Below, piece after piece: positions 20,993 through 31,909 of a DNA stretch of 64,000 nt. Location of the stretch: the NCBI GenBank assembly GCA_933822405.4, contig CAKOGP040002424.1:1-64000 (forward strand), given 5' to 3'. Every line of letters starts with the position of its first letter. Positions within the stretch are counted from its first letter, which is position 1. The position numbers and the translations under genes are program-made. Origin of the DNA: Cylindrotheca closterium (lineage: Eukaryota > Bacillariophyta > Bacillariophyceae > Bacillariales > Bacillariaceae). Under the pieces are notes generated by a model that saw only the letters and a program-made list of their open reading frames with translations, did not search any database and had not been told where the DNA came from.

Positions 20993-22177
20993 ATGGGAAA
21001 ACTCATGGCAGCGCTACTTCTTTCATTGCTGGTGATCCAGATTTGCCGAGTTTTGTCATTTTCGGCCAAGAAAAGTCCAGTACCACCGATTGTGGCATGT
21101 CAATCCACTGGCGAGGTACAAGCAGCCATTTCTTTGTTCCTACGACCCAATGATGTTGTTTTGGAACTTGGTGCTCAGCTTTCAGACACCTCGACCCATC
21201 TCTGTCGAACAATTGGACCAGGTGGAAAAGCAATCTTGGTGGATGTACAACGAAAGGAGGCAACAAGTGGTAGATCCACCCAGCGCAATTCAAAACCGTT
21301 TCTTGGCGATGATTCGAATCGCCCTTCGAATATCGAGAATGAGTCAAAAGAAGACGAGCAAGACACATTTAGAGATCGGGTAGACTACCAAGAGCTGGAA
21401 CAGTTTGATCAATGGAGGAATCTCTACAAGGGAGATAATCACTTTGACGTCATAATACTTGATATCGGGTCAATGATTGGGAACGATCTCTATCTGACGA
21501 CGCTCTCGATTGCGACAGAGTTCTTAGCGAGTCAAAATGTATCTCCTAGAGCAATCCTTGTCAAGTCGAAAGAACTCTACAGTCTTGCTCGACGAATCAC
21601 TCACTCACAAAGATTGATGGATGGAACAACCACACTACCCGCCAACCTTTGCCGGTCAACAGAGCCGATCATTATCCCATGCGTTGGAGTGAACGATTAT
21701 CGCAAAACGATTCCTTTTGTTGTGAGTGGAGGCGATGATGTGCTGGAAGTCGGCTGCCATTTTGGAACGACAACCGCATTGCTGTACGAGGTGGTGAAGA
21801 GCAATCCCATCACTGGTGATAATAGTTCTGGATTTTGTGCAGGAGTTGATATAGGGGAGAAGATCATTGCTAGTGCCAAAATGAAATACGATGGCCCGGT
21901 TTTCGAGGTTATGAATGCGTGGAATACACTAGATCTATTGAAAATAAAAGCCAAACATGGTTCCATGCTGAACGACCCTACATCAATGATGGGTTATGAT
22001 GTCGTCTATGCTGATATCGGGGGCCTCAGTGGAGCGCATGGACTGTTGGAAAGTCTCGCATTGCTGGATGCAATCTCCAAAGCGTTGGAACCACGATGCA
22101 TTGTCATCAAGAGCCAGTGTATGAAGCGGCTTGCATCCCAGTTGGTACCGTTCTCACGTGTGAAAAACAAGGCTTGA
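20993..22177 (+). CDS. Plastid-type protein with two tandem Rossmann methyltransferase-like domains
   Basis: 394 residues. The N-terminus (MGKLMAALLLSLLVIQICRVLS, then FSAKK) is a signal peptide followed by an ASAF-like Phe, the diatom bipartite plastid signal. Two halves repeat the same order of motifs. In the first half these are motif I DVVLELG (54-60), acidic end of strand 2 ILVDV (81-85), FDVIILDIGS (151-160), and RAILVKSKELYSLARRI (186-201). In the second half they are DVLEVGCHFG (249-258), AGVDIG (283-288), YDVVYADIGG (335-344), and RCIVIKSQCMKRLASQL (368 onward). This suggests an internal duplication of an FtsJ/RlmM-like SAM-binding fold. Whether both sites bind SAM is unknown; the first has lost some glycines. 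RNA methylation in the plastid is possible but not shown. Confidence 0.7.
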   Translation: MGKLMAALLLSLLVIQICRVLSFSAKKSPVPPIVACQSTGEVQAAISLFLRPNDVVLELGAQLSDTSTHLCRTIGPGGKAILVDVQRKEATSGRSTQRNSKPFLGDDSNRPSNIENESKEDEQDTFRDRVDYQELEQFDQWRNLYKGDNHFDVIILDIGSMIGNDLYLTTLSIATEFLASQNVSPRAILVKSKELYSLARRITHSQRLMDGTTTLPANLCRSTEPIIIPCVGVNDYRKTIPFVVSGGDDVLEVGCHFGTTTALLYEVVKSNPITGDNSSGFCAGVDIGEKIIASAKMKYDGPVFEVMNAWNTLDLLKIKAKHGSMLNDPTSMMGYDVVYADIGGLSGAHGLLESLALLDAISKALEPRCIVIKSQCMKRLASQLVPFSRVKNKA

Positions 22178-22215
22178 GTCCACTTGCTTGTAGTCTCCCA
22201 AAGAGTTCTTCAGGG

Positions 22216-25099
22216 CTATGACACGACCTTGTATCTACCATCTGATTGCCGAATCAGCGTGCCACTTTCTCTCATATCTTCAAGCATAGTATGGAAATCG
22301 CTCAGGGGACATTGGACTCGGTCGGCTACCCTTCGTAAATCATCCATACTGCATACGGCACCAATCCCAATCACATTGCAAACCTCTCGGTGGAACATCT
22401 TTCTCATCTTGCGATTGCTTTGCCCAGCAGCACCACCCCGCGTACGGTCCATGATCCCACATTCGTCTGTATGGACCTGCTCGACTGAGTGGCGGAGCAA
22501 CTCCACCACATCCAAGGCATCCTCTTTGATTACAAAATCCCGCAAACAGGCTTTTGCTCGGGCTTGGGACAAACGAATCAAGGCTTCCAACTGCCGCGTC
22601 GTGATTGGGACAGTATCTTGTCTCCGCCTACCGTCCTCAGGGTACCTGGACAGCAGAGAGCAATCAAGTGGGTGAGATGGATTCATGATCAGAGTGATCG
22701 ACCACTGTACTAGGTACACAAGCATGTGCTTACCTCAGGTTCATGTAGTAGTCCTTTAGTATTTCTGCGGCTTCTCTTGTCAATTTGGGACGGCAATATT
22801 CGCGAGCATAGGCAATGTAATCTCGTACTAAAGCAGCCGGCAATGCATCGTTGAACGAAGCGACCCAGGCAAGACGCTCTTCCAAAGAGACTCTTCCACC
22901 CGTCGAGGGGCCACTTCCAGTCTCCATTTGCGCCTGCGCCGCAGGTGCGTTTGGAACGGGCATTGTCGTGTCGGCACTTCGGTTTCGATACAAGTTCATA
23001 ATGTTGGTAGAAACCAATCGATCCTGCTCCTTGTTGGCGCGATCTCGGAGAATGAATACCAAATCAAACCGAGAAAGAATTGGTCGGGCCATGTTGAGAT
23101 TCTCCGCCACTGTCTTGCTCATGTTATAGCTACCGTGCTTTGGATTGGCAGCAGCAATAACACTACAGCGAGCCGGTAACGATGCGACCACTCCAGCTTT
23201 GGCAATGGAAACCTGTTGCTGTTCCATGGCTTCCAGGAGTCCATCCAGATGTCTACACTTGTCTAATTCATCAATGCATGCCACTCCTTGATCAGCCAAA
23301 ACGAGTGCCCCTGCTTCAATACCAGTTTCGCCTCCTTCCTCTTTGGTAAGAGTCACTGTTAGACCGGTGGTAGAGGCAGTATTGCCACCGACGTAGACAC
23401 TCCGAGCAGCGAGTTGGGTAGCGGCATTCAGCATTTGACTCTTCCCCATACCTGGATCTCCGACCACTAAAATGTGAGAATTGCTTCGAATGGAAGAGCC
23501 CTTGTCCATGGCAGCACCATTGGTCGCTGGCGGAGTCCCTCCCAACAGACACAGCAATATTCCAGCCTTGACAGCATGGTGACCAATGATGGAAGGACAC
23601 ACGGATCTCACTAGCAAATCAAATGGAAAGGCCCTCCTTTCCACCAAACTGAGACATCGATGATCCGCATGACACAATTGAGCAATGCTTTGGAGTTGCC
23701 GTTGGGTATACACCGTCTTTTTCTGTTTCCCATCTCCCCGTTGGCTATTGCTTTCCGAAAGGGTGGTAATGGAATGCCCCTGCAAGTAAAGTTTGTAGGT
23801 ACTCGTTTCCATGGCCCGTTTCCCCGTCTTGCCCGCTGCCACTGCCGAATTGACCGCATCCACATGACAAGCCAACGAGACAATGTCTCCTGGCCGACAC
23901 GAATCAATCAAATCATGCTTGAGCTCGACTTGCAATTGCCGGGGCGTCCGACCCGCATGGGCCGTAGATTCCTCCTGCGCTTCTTGCAATCGCAATTCTT
24001 GAATATTAATGTACTTGGCCGTTTGTTTGACGATCTTGAAGGATCGGCTTTTGCATTTATCAGTCGGACACTTGGTTGGTAAGGAATACCGGCCTTGATC
24101 AAATTCGTGGGTCACGGTGGCGAAACATTTGGTACAGCAAAAGTCGGCAGTGGCCACCCGTAGACGTTTGGGCCGGGCCTTGATGACATGTCCCTTGACG
24201 GCAATGAATTTTCGGACGATCCCCGTCTTGACATCGGCCATGGGCACGAGGGGCGTCACATGAATCAAGCGGACGGTCAATTGGCAAGTTTCCAAAAATC
24301 GTTGGAGGCGTGCCATGAGTTTGGAATTAGTAGTAGAAGCAGCAGCAGCAGCAGTTGGGATATTGGCTCGCCATAACGAAGCAACCGCCAATGCCATGCT
24401 GACATTCATGACGGGTATTGCTTGGATTGGAAAATGATAGAGAAAGGCACCATAAGAATTCGCCATGAGAAATTCCTTGGAGGCATTGCCTCGAAATTCG
24501 TAGTAATTCAATTCGTCCAGAAACTCATCGTATTGAATGGCCAACACCCGGCGGCCTCCTCGTGGTCGAATGATCATTTTCCCTTCCGCACTGTGATTGG
24601 AATCATTACTATTATTATTATTGGCATAATGCATCGAGTTTTCGTCATTTCTTCGAGCAGCCGCTGCAGTTGTTGTTGTATTTTTTTCCTTGACTAGAAA
24701 CAATTGGGCAAATGGTTCCAAACAACTCTCTGGTATGGGTTTCAAAAAGGCCGGGTGGTTGCCTTGCAACGTGACTCCTTCGTCTTCTACCGCCACCACA
24801 GCCGAAGAACCTTGCTCCACCGTCACGCCACCATTTTGTTGACACACTTGGTTCAAAAATTCGTAAAAGAAGGCATGCAAACGGGTAATCATATGACAGG
24901 ACTGTCCACAGCTCAAGGTTGGTTTGGAATCGGAAGCCGCAAACGAAGTTGGTTTGTTCAAATTGCCATCGTCGTGGACGTCTTGGGTTTGGATTTCCCA
25001 CAACCGCTTGACATCCAATTTTTGTGTCGACGATAGCTCTGGAGGAGAAGGTAATTGCTGTTGCTGTTGTTGCTGTTGTTGCCTCTGACTATTGGACAT
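22216..25099 (-). CDS. MCM8: MCM8-like DNA helicase
   Basis: Exons 25099-22734 and 22645-22216; the 88-bp intron (GTAAGC..CCAG, phase 2) joins NLR to YPEDGRRRQDTVPITTRQLE. Total 931 residues. A poly-Gln N-terminus precedes the OB fold, which carries a zinc finger (CCTKC, then CPTDKC). The AAA+ core has Walker A GDPGMGKSQML, the presensor block GLTVTLTKEEG, Walker B CIDELDKC and arginine finger LSRFDLVF. The block EAMEQQQVSIAKAGVVASLPAR and the C-terminal TTRQLEALIRLSQARAK fit MCM8 better than MCM2-7. MCM8 works with MCM9 in homologous-recombination repair. Oddity: Walker B reads IDELDKC instead of the usual IDEFDKM. The gene is divergent from the fluoride exporter (233 bp). Confidence 0.85.
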
Positions 25100-25332
25100 G
25101 GAGAGAGCTGTAGATGATTCACTACGGACAAGGCATAGAAAGAAAGATGACGATGATGATGATGACGACGGTTATTGTGTCGCGCCATATTTTATTTTAT
25201 TTTGAAGGGCGAGGCATTGAATGACTTCTTCGACTACGACTCCATCGACTGGAAAAGTTTTCAACAACGCATCCTCATCGATCATCATAATATTCGTGAT
25301 GTTTATAATAGAATCACCCTATCATCACCACC

Positions 25333-26783
25333 ATGAACAGCAACAAGCCACTCAGTCCCACTGGCTCCTTTCCAATCGAAACAAATCCCAATCATCATGC
25401 TCTAGACGAGTCACAAGATGCTGGTAACTCTCAAGAAGCAGTTGTAAACAACAACAACAGCAAAACCAAAAAGCCTCAATCGACATTGATCCACATTATT
25501 TATTTGTCGGCCGCTGCCATTGTGGGTGCCACCTTGCGAGTCTACCTTGGACGATTGCTGGGTGGTGACTGCGAAGACTTTATGGAAGCACCGCAAGACT
25601 TTTTGACGCCGCTCTCCAAGCACATTTGCGTCACATCCAATGGTCGGAGTCTTCAAACCGGAGGCGCCTTGTTTCGGGACTTGCCGGCCAACCTTTTGGG
25701 AAGTTTCGTCATGGGGCTTGTTTCTAGCTCGTCTGGCATACGAATTCCGTGGCTGCCCAATAATCACATTCTGCAACAAGATGATCTTTTTCATTTAATG
25801 ATATCGACAGGATTCTGTGGGAGTCTCACGACCTTTGCAAGTTGGAATACACAAATGGTAGTCATGATGGTAAGCGATAAGTTATGGAGTTGGATATTGA
25901 TCCGTATCCTTCATGTCGAGTGTGCATATTCTTCTTCTTCTTCTTCTTATTGTGCTAAGTGACATTCATTCCATTCCACCACATACATACACAGGATGGA
26001 ACAATGACGGAATTGGGATCACAGATTGTGGTGGCACTTTTTGGATACCTTGTTGGATTCATGCTGCCCATTTCGGCCTTTTCCTATGGAAAACAAGTGG
26101 CGGTATTACTTCATACTTGGAAAGAAGATCGAACAAACGACTCTTCCAATCAAAATGATCATAATCATAATGATGGTACTGGTACTGGTGGTGGAGAAGA
26201 AGTTGCATCCGATGAGCAGCATGCCAAACCATCCAAATGTTATTGCGACAATCATCATCCATGGAAGTTCCTCTTTTTGGTGACAGGTCTGGTGGTCCTG
26301 GCACTATTCGTGGTGGGATTTGTGAGTTATGACGTTGCATTTTACCAAAGCATGATATTGATAATACCCTTGGCGCCATTGGGTGCCCTGACGCGATGGA
26401 AATTGTCTCGTTTCAACAATTCCAACCATCGCAAGATTTGCAACAAATCGTTTGATTGGTTCCCATTCGGTACCTGGACGGCCAATGTTGTGGGTGCAGT
26501 TTGTTCGATTGCTTGTACCGCAATACTGGATAGACGGAGAAAACTAGTACTAGAGGGAAAAGCAGCTTATGATATGGATCCATGGTCAAATGCGGTACTC
26601 TTTGCAGTGGCAACGGGTTTTGGGGGCAGCCTTTCCACAGTCTCCTCCATGGTCAAGGAAATTGTATCACTGGCGGAAGCAAACCCAAGCGTTGTACGAG
26701 CCCATGCATATGCAATTCTCACCTTTGCCAGTGCCATGCTCATATCATTGATCATCTATTCTATTACTCTCCGAATGGAGTAA
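25333..26783 (+). CDS. FEX: Fluoride exporter, eukaryotic double-domain CrcB/Fluc type (FEX)
   Basis: Exons 25333-25869 and 25995-26783 (intron 125 bp, phase 0) give 441 residues. Two CrcB-like domains are fused, as in yeast FEX. Domain 1 has AIVGATLRVYLGRLL, the conserved NLLGSFVMG and the GFCGSLTTFASW pore segment. Domain 2 has LAPLGALTRWKLSRFN, WTANVVGAV and TGFGGSLSTVSSMVKE. The hydrophobic linker helix (FLFLVTGLVVLALFVVGFV) between domains gives the antiparallel arrangement known for FEX. The protein exports cytosolic fluoride at the plasma membrane. The N-terminus and the loop between domains are polar and Asn/His-rich. It shares a short bidirectional promoter with MCM8. Confidence 0.88.
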
Positions 26784-26841
26784 TAAATTGCAATAACAAT
26801 TACAATTTTGATTCAGTACAAATTCAAATCCTTAGTTCTCT

Positions 26842-29053
26842 TTAGTATGCAGAAGGCATAACGGCATTGGTCGATTGGTTCGTCATCGATCCAATGATAT
26901 CAGCAAGATGCTGCACCCATCGTCTCGTTACCCCCTCAAGTCTGAACCCATGGTCTTTGCTGCCGCCATCCAACGAGTTCAGCTGTTCTAGAATCATTGT
27001 TGCGGAACTGTCGCACGCGTTGTAGACTGGAAGCAATTCGGGACTTTCCATCTGCAGAAGGTGACGGTCTTGATCTGGATGGAACGAAATTTCTAGACCT
27101 ATCGAAAGAGCTTTCGACTGGAGCTTTTGCTTTGTGGCGATAGCTTGCTTGAAAGCCCGCTTTCTCTCTGCGTATCGGACAGTCCCGGTCTGTAGCCGAG
27201 AAGCAGAATTCAGAAAGACTGGGATCATCATGGACAGATGAGAGCTTCTCCAATCTGTCCGGCACCGGGAAGAGTTCACAAGGCTGCAAACAATGCAGCG
27301 AGCGGCTGCACGGATGGCATATTCTGACTGCACCAGAGCCCCCGGTGGCACTGACCAAGGAAAGACAGGCGAGCTCGTAGGTTGCGCAGAGCACATGACC
27401 AAGGCTTCTCCAAACCCGCCTCCCAAAGCACAAAGTGCTCGAACCAAGGGAACTGGAGAAATTTCATTGCGAGACGCCCCATCTTTGTCCGCTTTCGGTG
27501 CCGGAACCCACAATCTGATATTCTGTAAATGGTGTGTTCCAGCGTCATCAAAAGGTGGTGCACCCTTCCCTGATCCACCAAGTGATGACAAAATCGATAG
27601 TCGAAAGATATCTTCCTCGAGGTGTGCCCCATTCTCATCACCAGAAGTCTTCTGAAGAAGATTGTTTGCCATACTTTTCATTGCATCTTCGTTCAGCACT
27701 CGTTCTTCACGATCCAAACTGAGCAGTCGCACCCTTCCAATAGCAGATAGCTGCTCCACAAGAGCCAAGTCAGAGTGCAAGATGCTGCACATGGTCACGT
27801 CCAAGTACGTTTGCATACTTTCTTCTCCCGAAATTTCGTCGACTGTTCTCTTCATGTTGACCGGCGTAGCACACAATGCCTTTCGCAATTCCTCGTCAAC
27901 AAAGTTCAAATAGAAGATTATCAGCCACGTAGTAATAGGACACGCCATGAATGAGGCCAAGGAACCTGAATTTAGCTCCCGAGAACCAAGATACGATGAC
28001 AAGAGAGAAAGAATGGGCACCACGACGCAAGCGATAATGATGAACGAGGGGTTGGAGTAGGACAACTCGCCAAAGAGTCCTCTATCTGACCGAGCACCGA
28101 ATCGATGACGGTAGGGACTAATCTCGTGCGAGACTCCATCCAGGCGACTCAAGAGATTGATGGCAACAGCAAATATGCAAGAAGCCACTATTGTGCCGGG
28201 TGACCCAGACGGAAACCAAGAGGAAAAGATCGGCACTGCACATGTGTATGCCACCATTGCACCAATGATGATAGACGCTAGCAATTGCTGAGCTGTTGTC
28301 CTAAGTTTTGGTCGCTGTAGCCGACGAGCATTAGCAGCACTTGACCACCGAGTAGACGAGGCATTGATTTCGCTCGGTTTCGAAATGAAGTCCGCGAATG
28401 CTGCGGGGGAGTGTTGCAGATTTGCTCCTGCAGTCTTGATCCAGCCAGATACAGGATTCTCCAAGAGTGGAGAAGACGAACAGCGCACTAAACACAAAAC
28501 GGTTGAGATTAGATTGTAAATAGAATCTTGATTTTCAAAAAGCATGAGGGAACTCACCGACTGATGCAGGGCCAATGTACTGGAAAATGACTGATATGCT
28601 GAGGAAAAACATTCCAAGAGCAAGTTGAACCGCTACACCGAATGAAAAACTCGGTGACCAAGTCAAAAGCTTCGTCCATCCAGAAAACTCTTCAAATCGG
28701 ACGACGACGAATCGAACAATCAAGGTCATAAGAATGAATGCGCCGATGGGGATGCGGCGCTTGTAGCGAGCCAAATCTTCGTCGGCTTGCTTGGCCGATG
28801 GAGCAAATGATCTCGTCATTTGCCGAAACAAAATGGTCGCGCATACAGTCAACACCACCGTAAGGAATGAATGCTTCTTTGTCAGTGCATCAGCAAGGAA
28901 GAAGACCACTTTCAGACCTATCGGAGCCATCATCGTCAAAGCCGGGAACCACTGGCATGCATCCAAAATATGCCGATAGGTGAAGCCAAGAGCAACGATT
29001 TGACTCAAATTGTAGTCCTTTCCAAGTCCATTGTTTTGCGTTGTGCTCGACAT
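26842..29053 (-). CDS. NDC1-like transmembrane nucleoporin (tentative)
   Basis: Exons 29053-28558 and 28487-26842; the 70-bp intron (GTGAGT..TTTAG, phase 1) joins GPASV to RCSSSPLLEN. Total 713 residues. The N-terminal 330 or so residues contain about six hydrophobic helices (for example FLTVVLTVCATILF, IPIGAFILMTLIVRFVVV, FIIIACVVVPILSLL). The C-terminal 380 residues are soluble and helical, including ALVQSEYAIRAAARCIVCSLV. Six N-terminal membrane helices followed by a cytosolic helical domain is the NDC1 pattern, a protein that anchors the nuclear pore complex and spindle pole. No single sharp motif confirms it, so another multipass protein is possible. The start ATG is at 29053. Confidence 0.45.
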
Positions 29054-29214
29054 GACTCCTGTAGTGAAGACCAGCAGATTGGTGACGCTGGATATCGTTC
29101 AACAATGTCGATGAATCAAAATCGTTTTTATGCAAAATAAACTGTCGGTTTTCCATCAGATTTGAAACCGCGCATCTGTCGCGCGAGTTCGATCTCCAAT
29201 GATTGTGCCCTACA

Positions 29215-29226
29215 GTACCAGGTACC
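29215..29226. promoter_or_regulatory. AGTACCAGGTAC-type palindrome between NDC1-like and GUF1 genes
   Basis: Lies about 165 bp upstream of the NDC1-like start codon and close to the end of GUF1. It is a relaxed form of the GTACCGGTAC motif. Role unknown. Confidence 0.25.
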
Positions 29227-29310
29227 TATCTTGAATCTTTGGAGACACCAGTCCTACTGGTACGAGTACGACTGCAGTACGAGTATCGTTTGTCTATATT
29301 TGAAGTATCA

Positions 29311-31605
29311 TTAGCGAGAGATTACACTATTGAAAGCAGCCTGACTCAGGGTGACTTTTCCACCCTTCTGAGCCCGTTGCTTTCCCTTCTTTTGTTTCTC
29401 CAAGAGCTTCTTCTTTCGAGAGATGTCACCTCCACCAACCATTTTGCCAGATTTTGTCAACACATCTTTTCGGTAAGCCCGGATTCGTTCACTTGCAATG
29501 ATTTTGCCATCTGCTTTTGCTTGGATAACCACCACAAACTGTTGTCTCGGAAGAACTTCCTGCAACTTTTTGCAAACAATCCGAGCTTCGCTTTGTGCGT
29601 TGGGAGTGTGGGAAACAAATGACAATGGACCAACCGATTCCCCGTTCAACTGAATATCAACTTTGGAAAGTTTCGCTTCCATCAGCGATGGATTTCCTTC
29701 AAAAGTATCGAGACTTCCGTAACCTGCTGTCACATTCTTGAGCATATCGTGAAAATTGACAACAACTTCTGCCCACGGCATTTGTGCTTCAAAAATCCAA
29801 GTGTCTTCGTCGAGAGGGGTGCTTTCTAGGTTCAAACCTCTTTTCTTTGTTATTACCTCCATAACTGCCCCAGTATATTCCACAGGTGCCATTATCCTTA
29901 CGCCAACCATCGGTTCCTCCACCTTGAATTTGGTTCCGTATGCTGGCCACTCGGCGAGATCTTCTATCACTTCGGTATAAGGCTCTGTGATGTTGTTGGA
30001 TTTGGTGGGTAGGAAGGTCAAATGGTAAGGCACCTTTGGTGGAGTGACTACTGCATCAATGCCAAATTCATCCGTAAGCCGTTGTCGAAAGACTTCCACA
30101 TGAAGGAGACCTTGGAATCCTACTCGCAGACCAGGCCCAAGAAAAGGACCTCCACTTTCGGAACTGTTGGAGCCCATATCGGCTGTCTTCGATACTTCTA
30201 GTCCCTTGTCATTGAGAGCCAGTCGTTCGACAGCCTCGCACAAATCTTCAAAACCATCTTCTTCCTCAGGGTGAACGGAAGCATAGAGAACTGATTTGGT
30301 AGAATCCATGTTTTGTCGGTTGGGAATAATGACCTCCTTTCCTTCGTTTTTGCTATCGATCAGAATAGTTCCAGGATCTGCCTGTCTTGGATCCTTCAAT
30401 CCAAATCGGACATACCCCATTTGACCTCGCTGAAGAATCGATGTTCGTATTGATTTGGGAAGTACTAAGCCCACTTCTTGTATGGAATATGATTGTCTTT
30501 GCTTGTCCGTGCTATCCGCCGCAACAATCGATAGCCGATCTCCTTCTTCCAACTTTCCCGACAAGATTTGAACAATGCAATTCACACCTCGTTCGTCATA
30601 CCACGAATCCACAACCTGTGCTCTCATGATGGATCCATCGTCGTCGGCCAGCGGTTTTGGTGGTGGAACCCGAGTGCATACGGCATCCAATAGCTCCACA
30701 ATTCCAATGCGACTCCGGGCACTGGTCGGGATGATGGAGTCCGGATCATCATGATTTAACCATTCCGATACTGTCAAGGCAACATCGATAGGGCGAGCCG
30801 CTTCCAAATCAATCTTGGTCATGGCTAGAATCAATTCGGGTGGATTCTCCATCGATTTGGCTCTTTCGTGAACAGTCCAAGTTTGGGCTTGAATGCCTTG
30901 AGTGGCATCCAACAGTAAGATGGCCCCTTGCACAAACGACAAGGATCGAGCGACTTCCCGGCCAAAGTCCACGTGTCCAGGAGTGTCAATCATATTAAGC
31001 AACAAGACACCCTCTTCTCCGACTGCAGATGGATGTGGATATAGCAGACTAGCGGTGCTGGCCTTGACAGTGATCCCTCGTTCCTGTTCAACTGATAAGG
31101 TATCACTGTGGTGTTGAATGCATCAATCATTGAAATGGAAAGGAATAGGATAGAACGATGGTTTAGTCGCAATCTCAGAGGCCAAAAGTGACATGACATG
31201 TAGCAATGTATCGTACAGCAAAGATATTTGTTCTCTCTGTTTGGATATTTTTGATGAAGCTTCTTGTGATTGGCCATTGTCGGTGTTAAAAGAATTATTA
31301 TCATCCTCCCCTTTCGCCGTTTGCAAGGCTGCGATTTGATTCTCTCTTCCCATGTTACCCGTAATTTCCAATATTCGAGAACTCAGACTGCTCTTTCCAT
31401 GGTCCACATGGGCAATAAAACAAAAGTTGCGAATATCTTCCATAGGTATCTTGTTCAGAAGATCTTGATTCGCTTCAATTGAAACTATGCGATCAGGAAT
31501 TGGTGGCTTGGAAGATAGTAGGCAACGACGTGTGGTATGAAACGAAACAGTGCAGAATTGATGAATCTTGTGACACATCATATTTGGCCGTGCTATCGTT
31601 ATCAT
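29311..31605 (-). CDS. GUF1: Mitochondrial LepA/GUF1 back-translocating GTPase
   Basis: Exons 31605-31217 and 31105-29311. The 111-bp intron (GTACGA..CACAG, phase 2) gives [20 protein letters not shown], restoring the switch I region that is absent from either ORF alone. Total 727 residues. A basic N-terminus ([18 protein letters not shown]) fits mitochondrial import. The GTPase domain has G1 AHVDHGKSS (65-73), G2 ERGIT and G3 DTPGH; G4 reads TKID rather than the usual NKID. Domains II-III and the LepA-specific C-terminal domain (rich in Arg and Lys, [16 protein letters not shown]) follow. Family members re-engage stalled ribosomes. An extra acidic segment of about 30-40 residues sits between G1 and G2. 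Confidence 0.88.
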
Positions 31606-31909
31606 GATGATGTGGCTGTCTGTGTCTGTGCGTTACAGTTAAAGGTAGCTATGAAGGATGATGCGGTATGGTCCACGTGATGTGATGGAAAAGGTGTTTG
31701 TTGTCGAATGAACTAAAGTAGCGCCGTAGCAGACACTCTGTCAGTACATGTGTACTGGTACCCTTCAGCAACAGAATGTCACTCCATTTCGTAATCTAAC
31801 CGACCATTACACATCATATTATGTTATATATATGTATAGGTTCAAAATTCAAAGGGAAAATCGGCTAATCATGAAGTCTATTTGCACTTTCTCCTCAATC
31901 TCTCCACGA
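31606..31909. other. Intergenic region
   Basis: Between GUF1 (upstream side) and the end of the repetitive disordered gene. It contains a GTACTGGTACC near 31751-31761. No gene is recognised. Confidence 0.55.
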
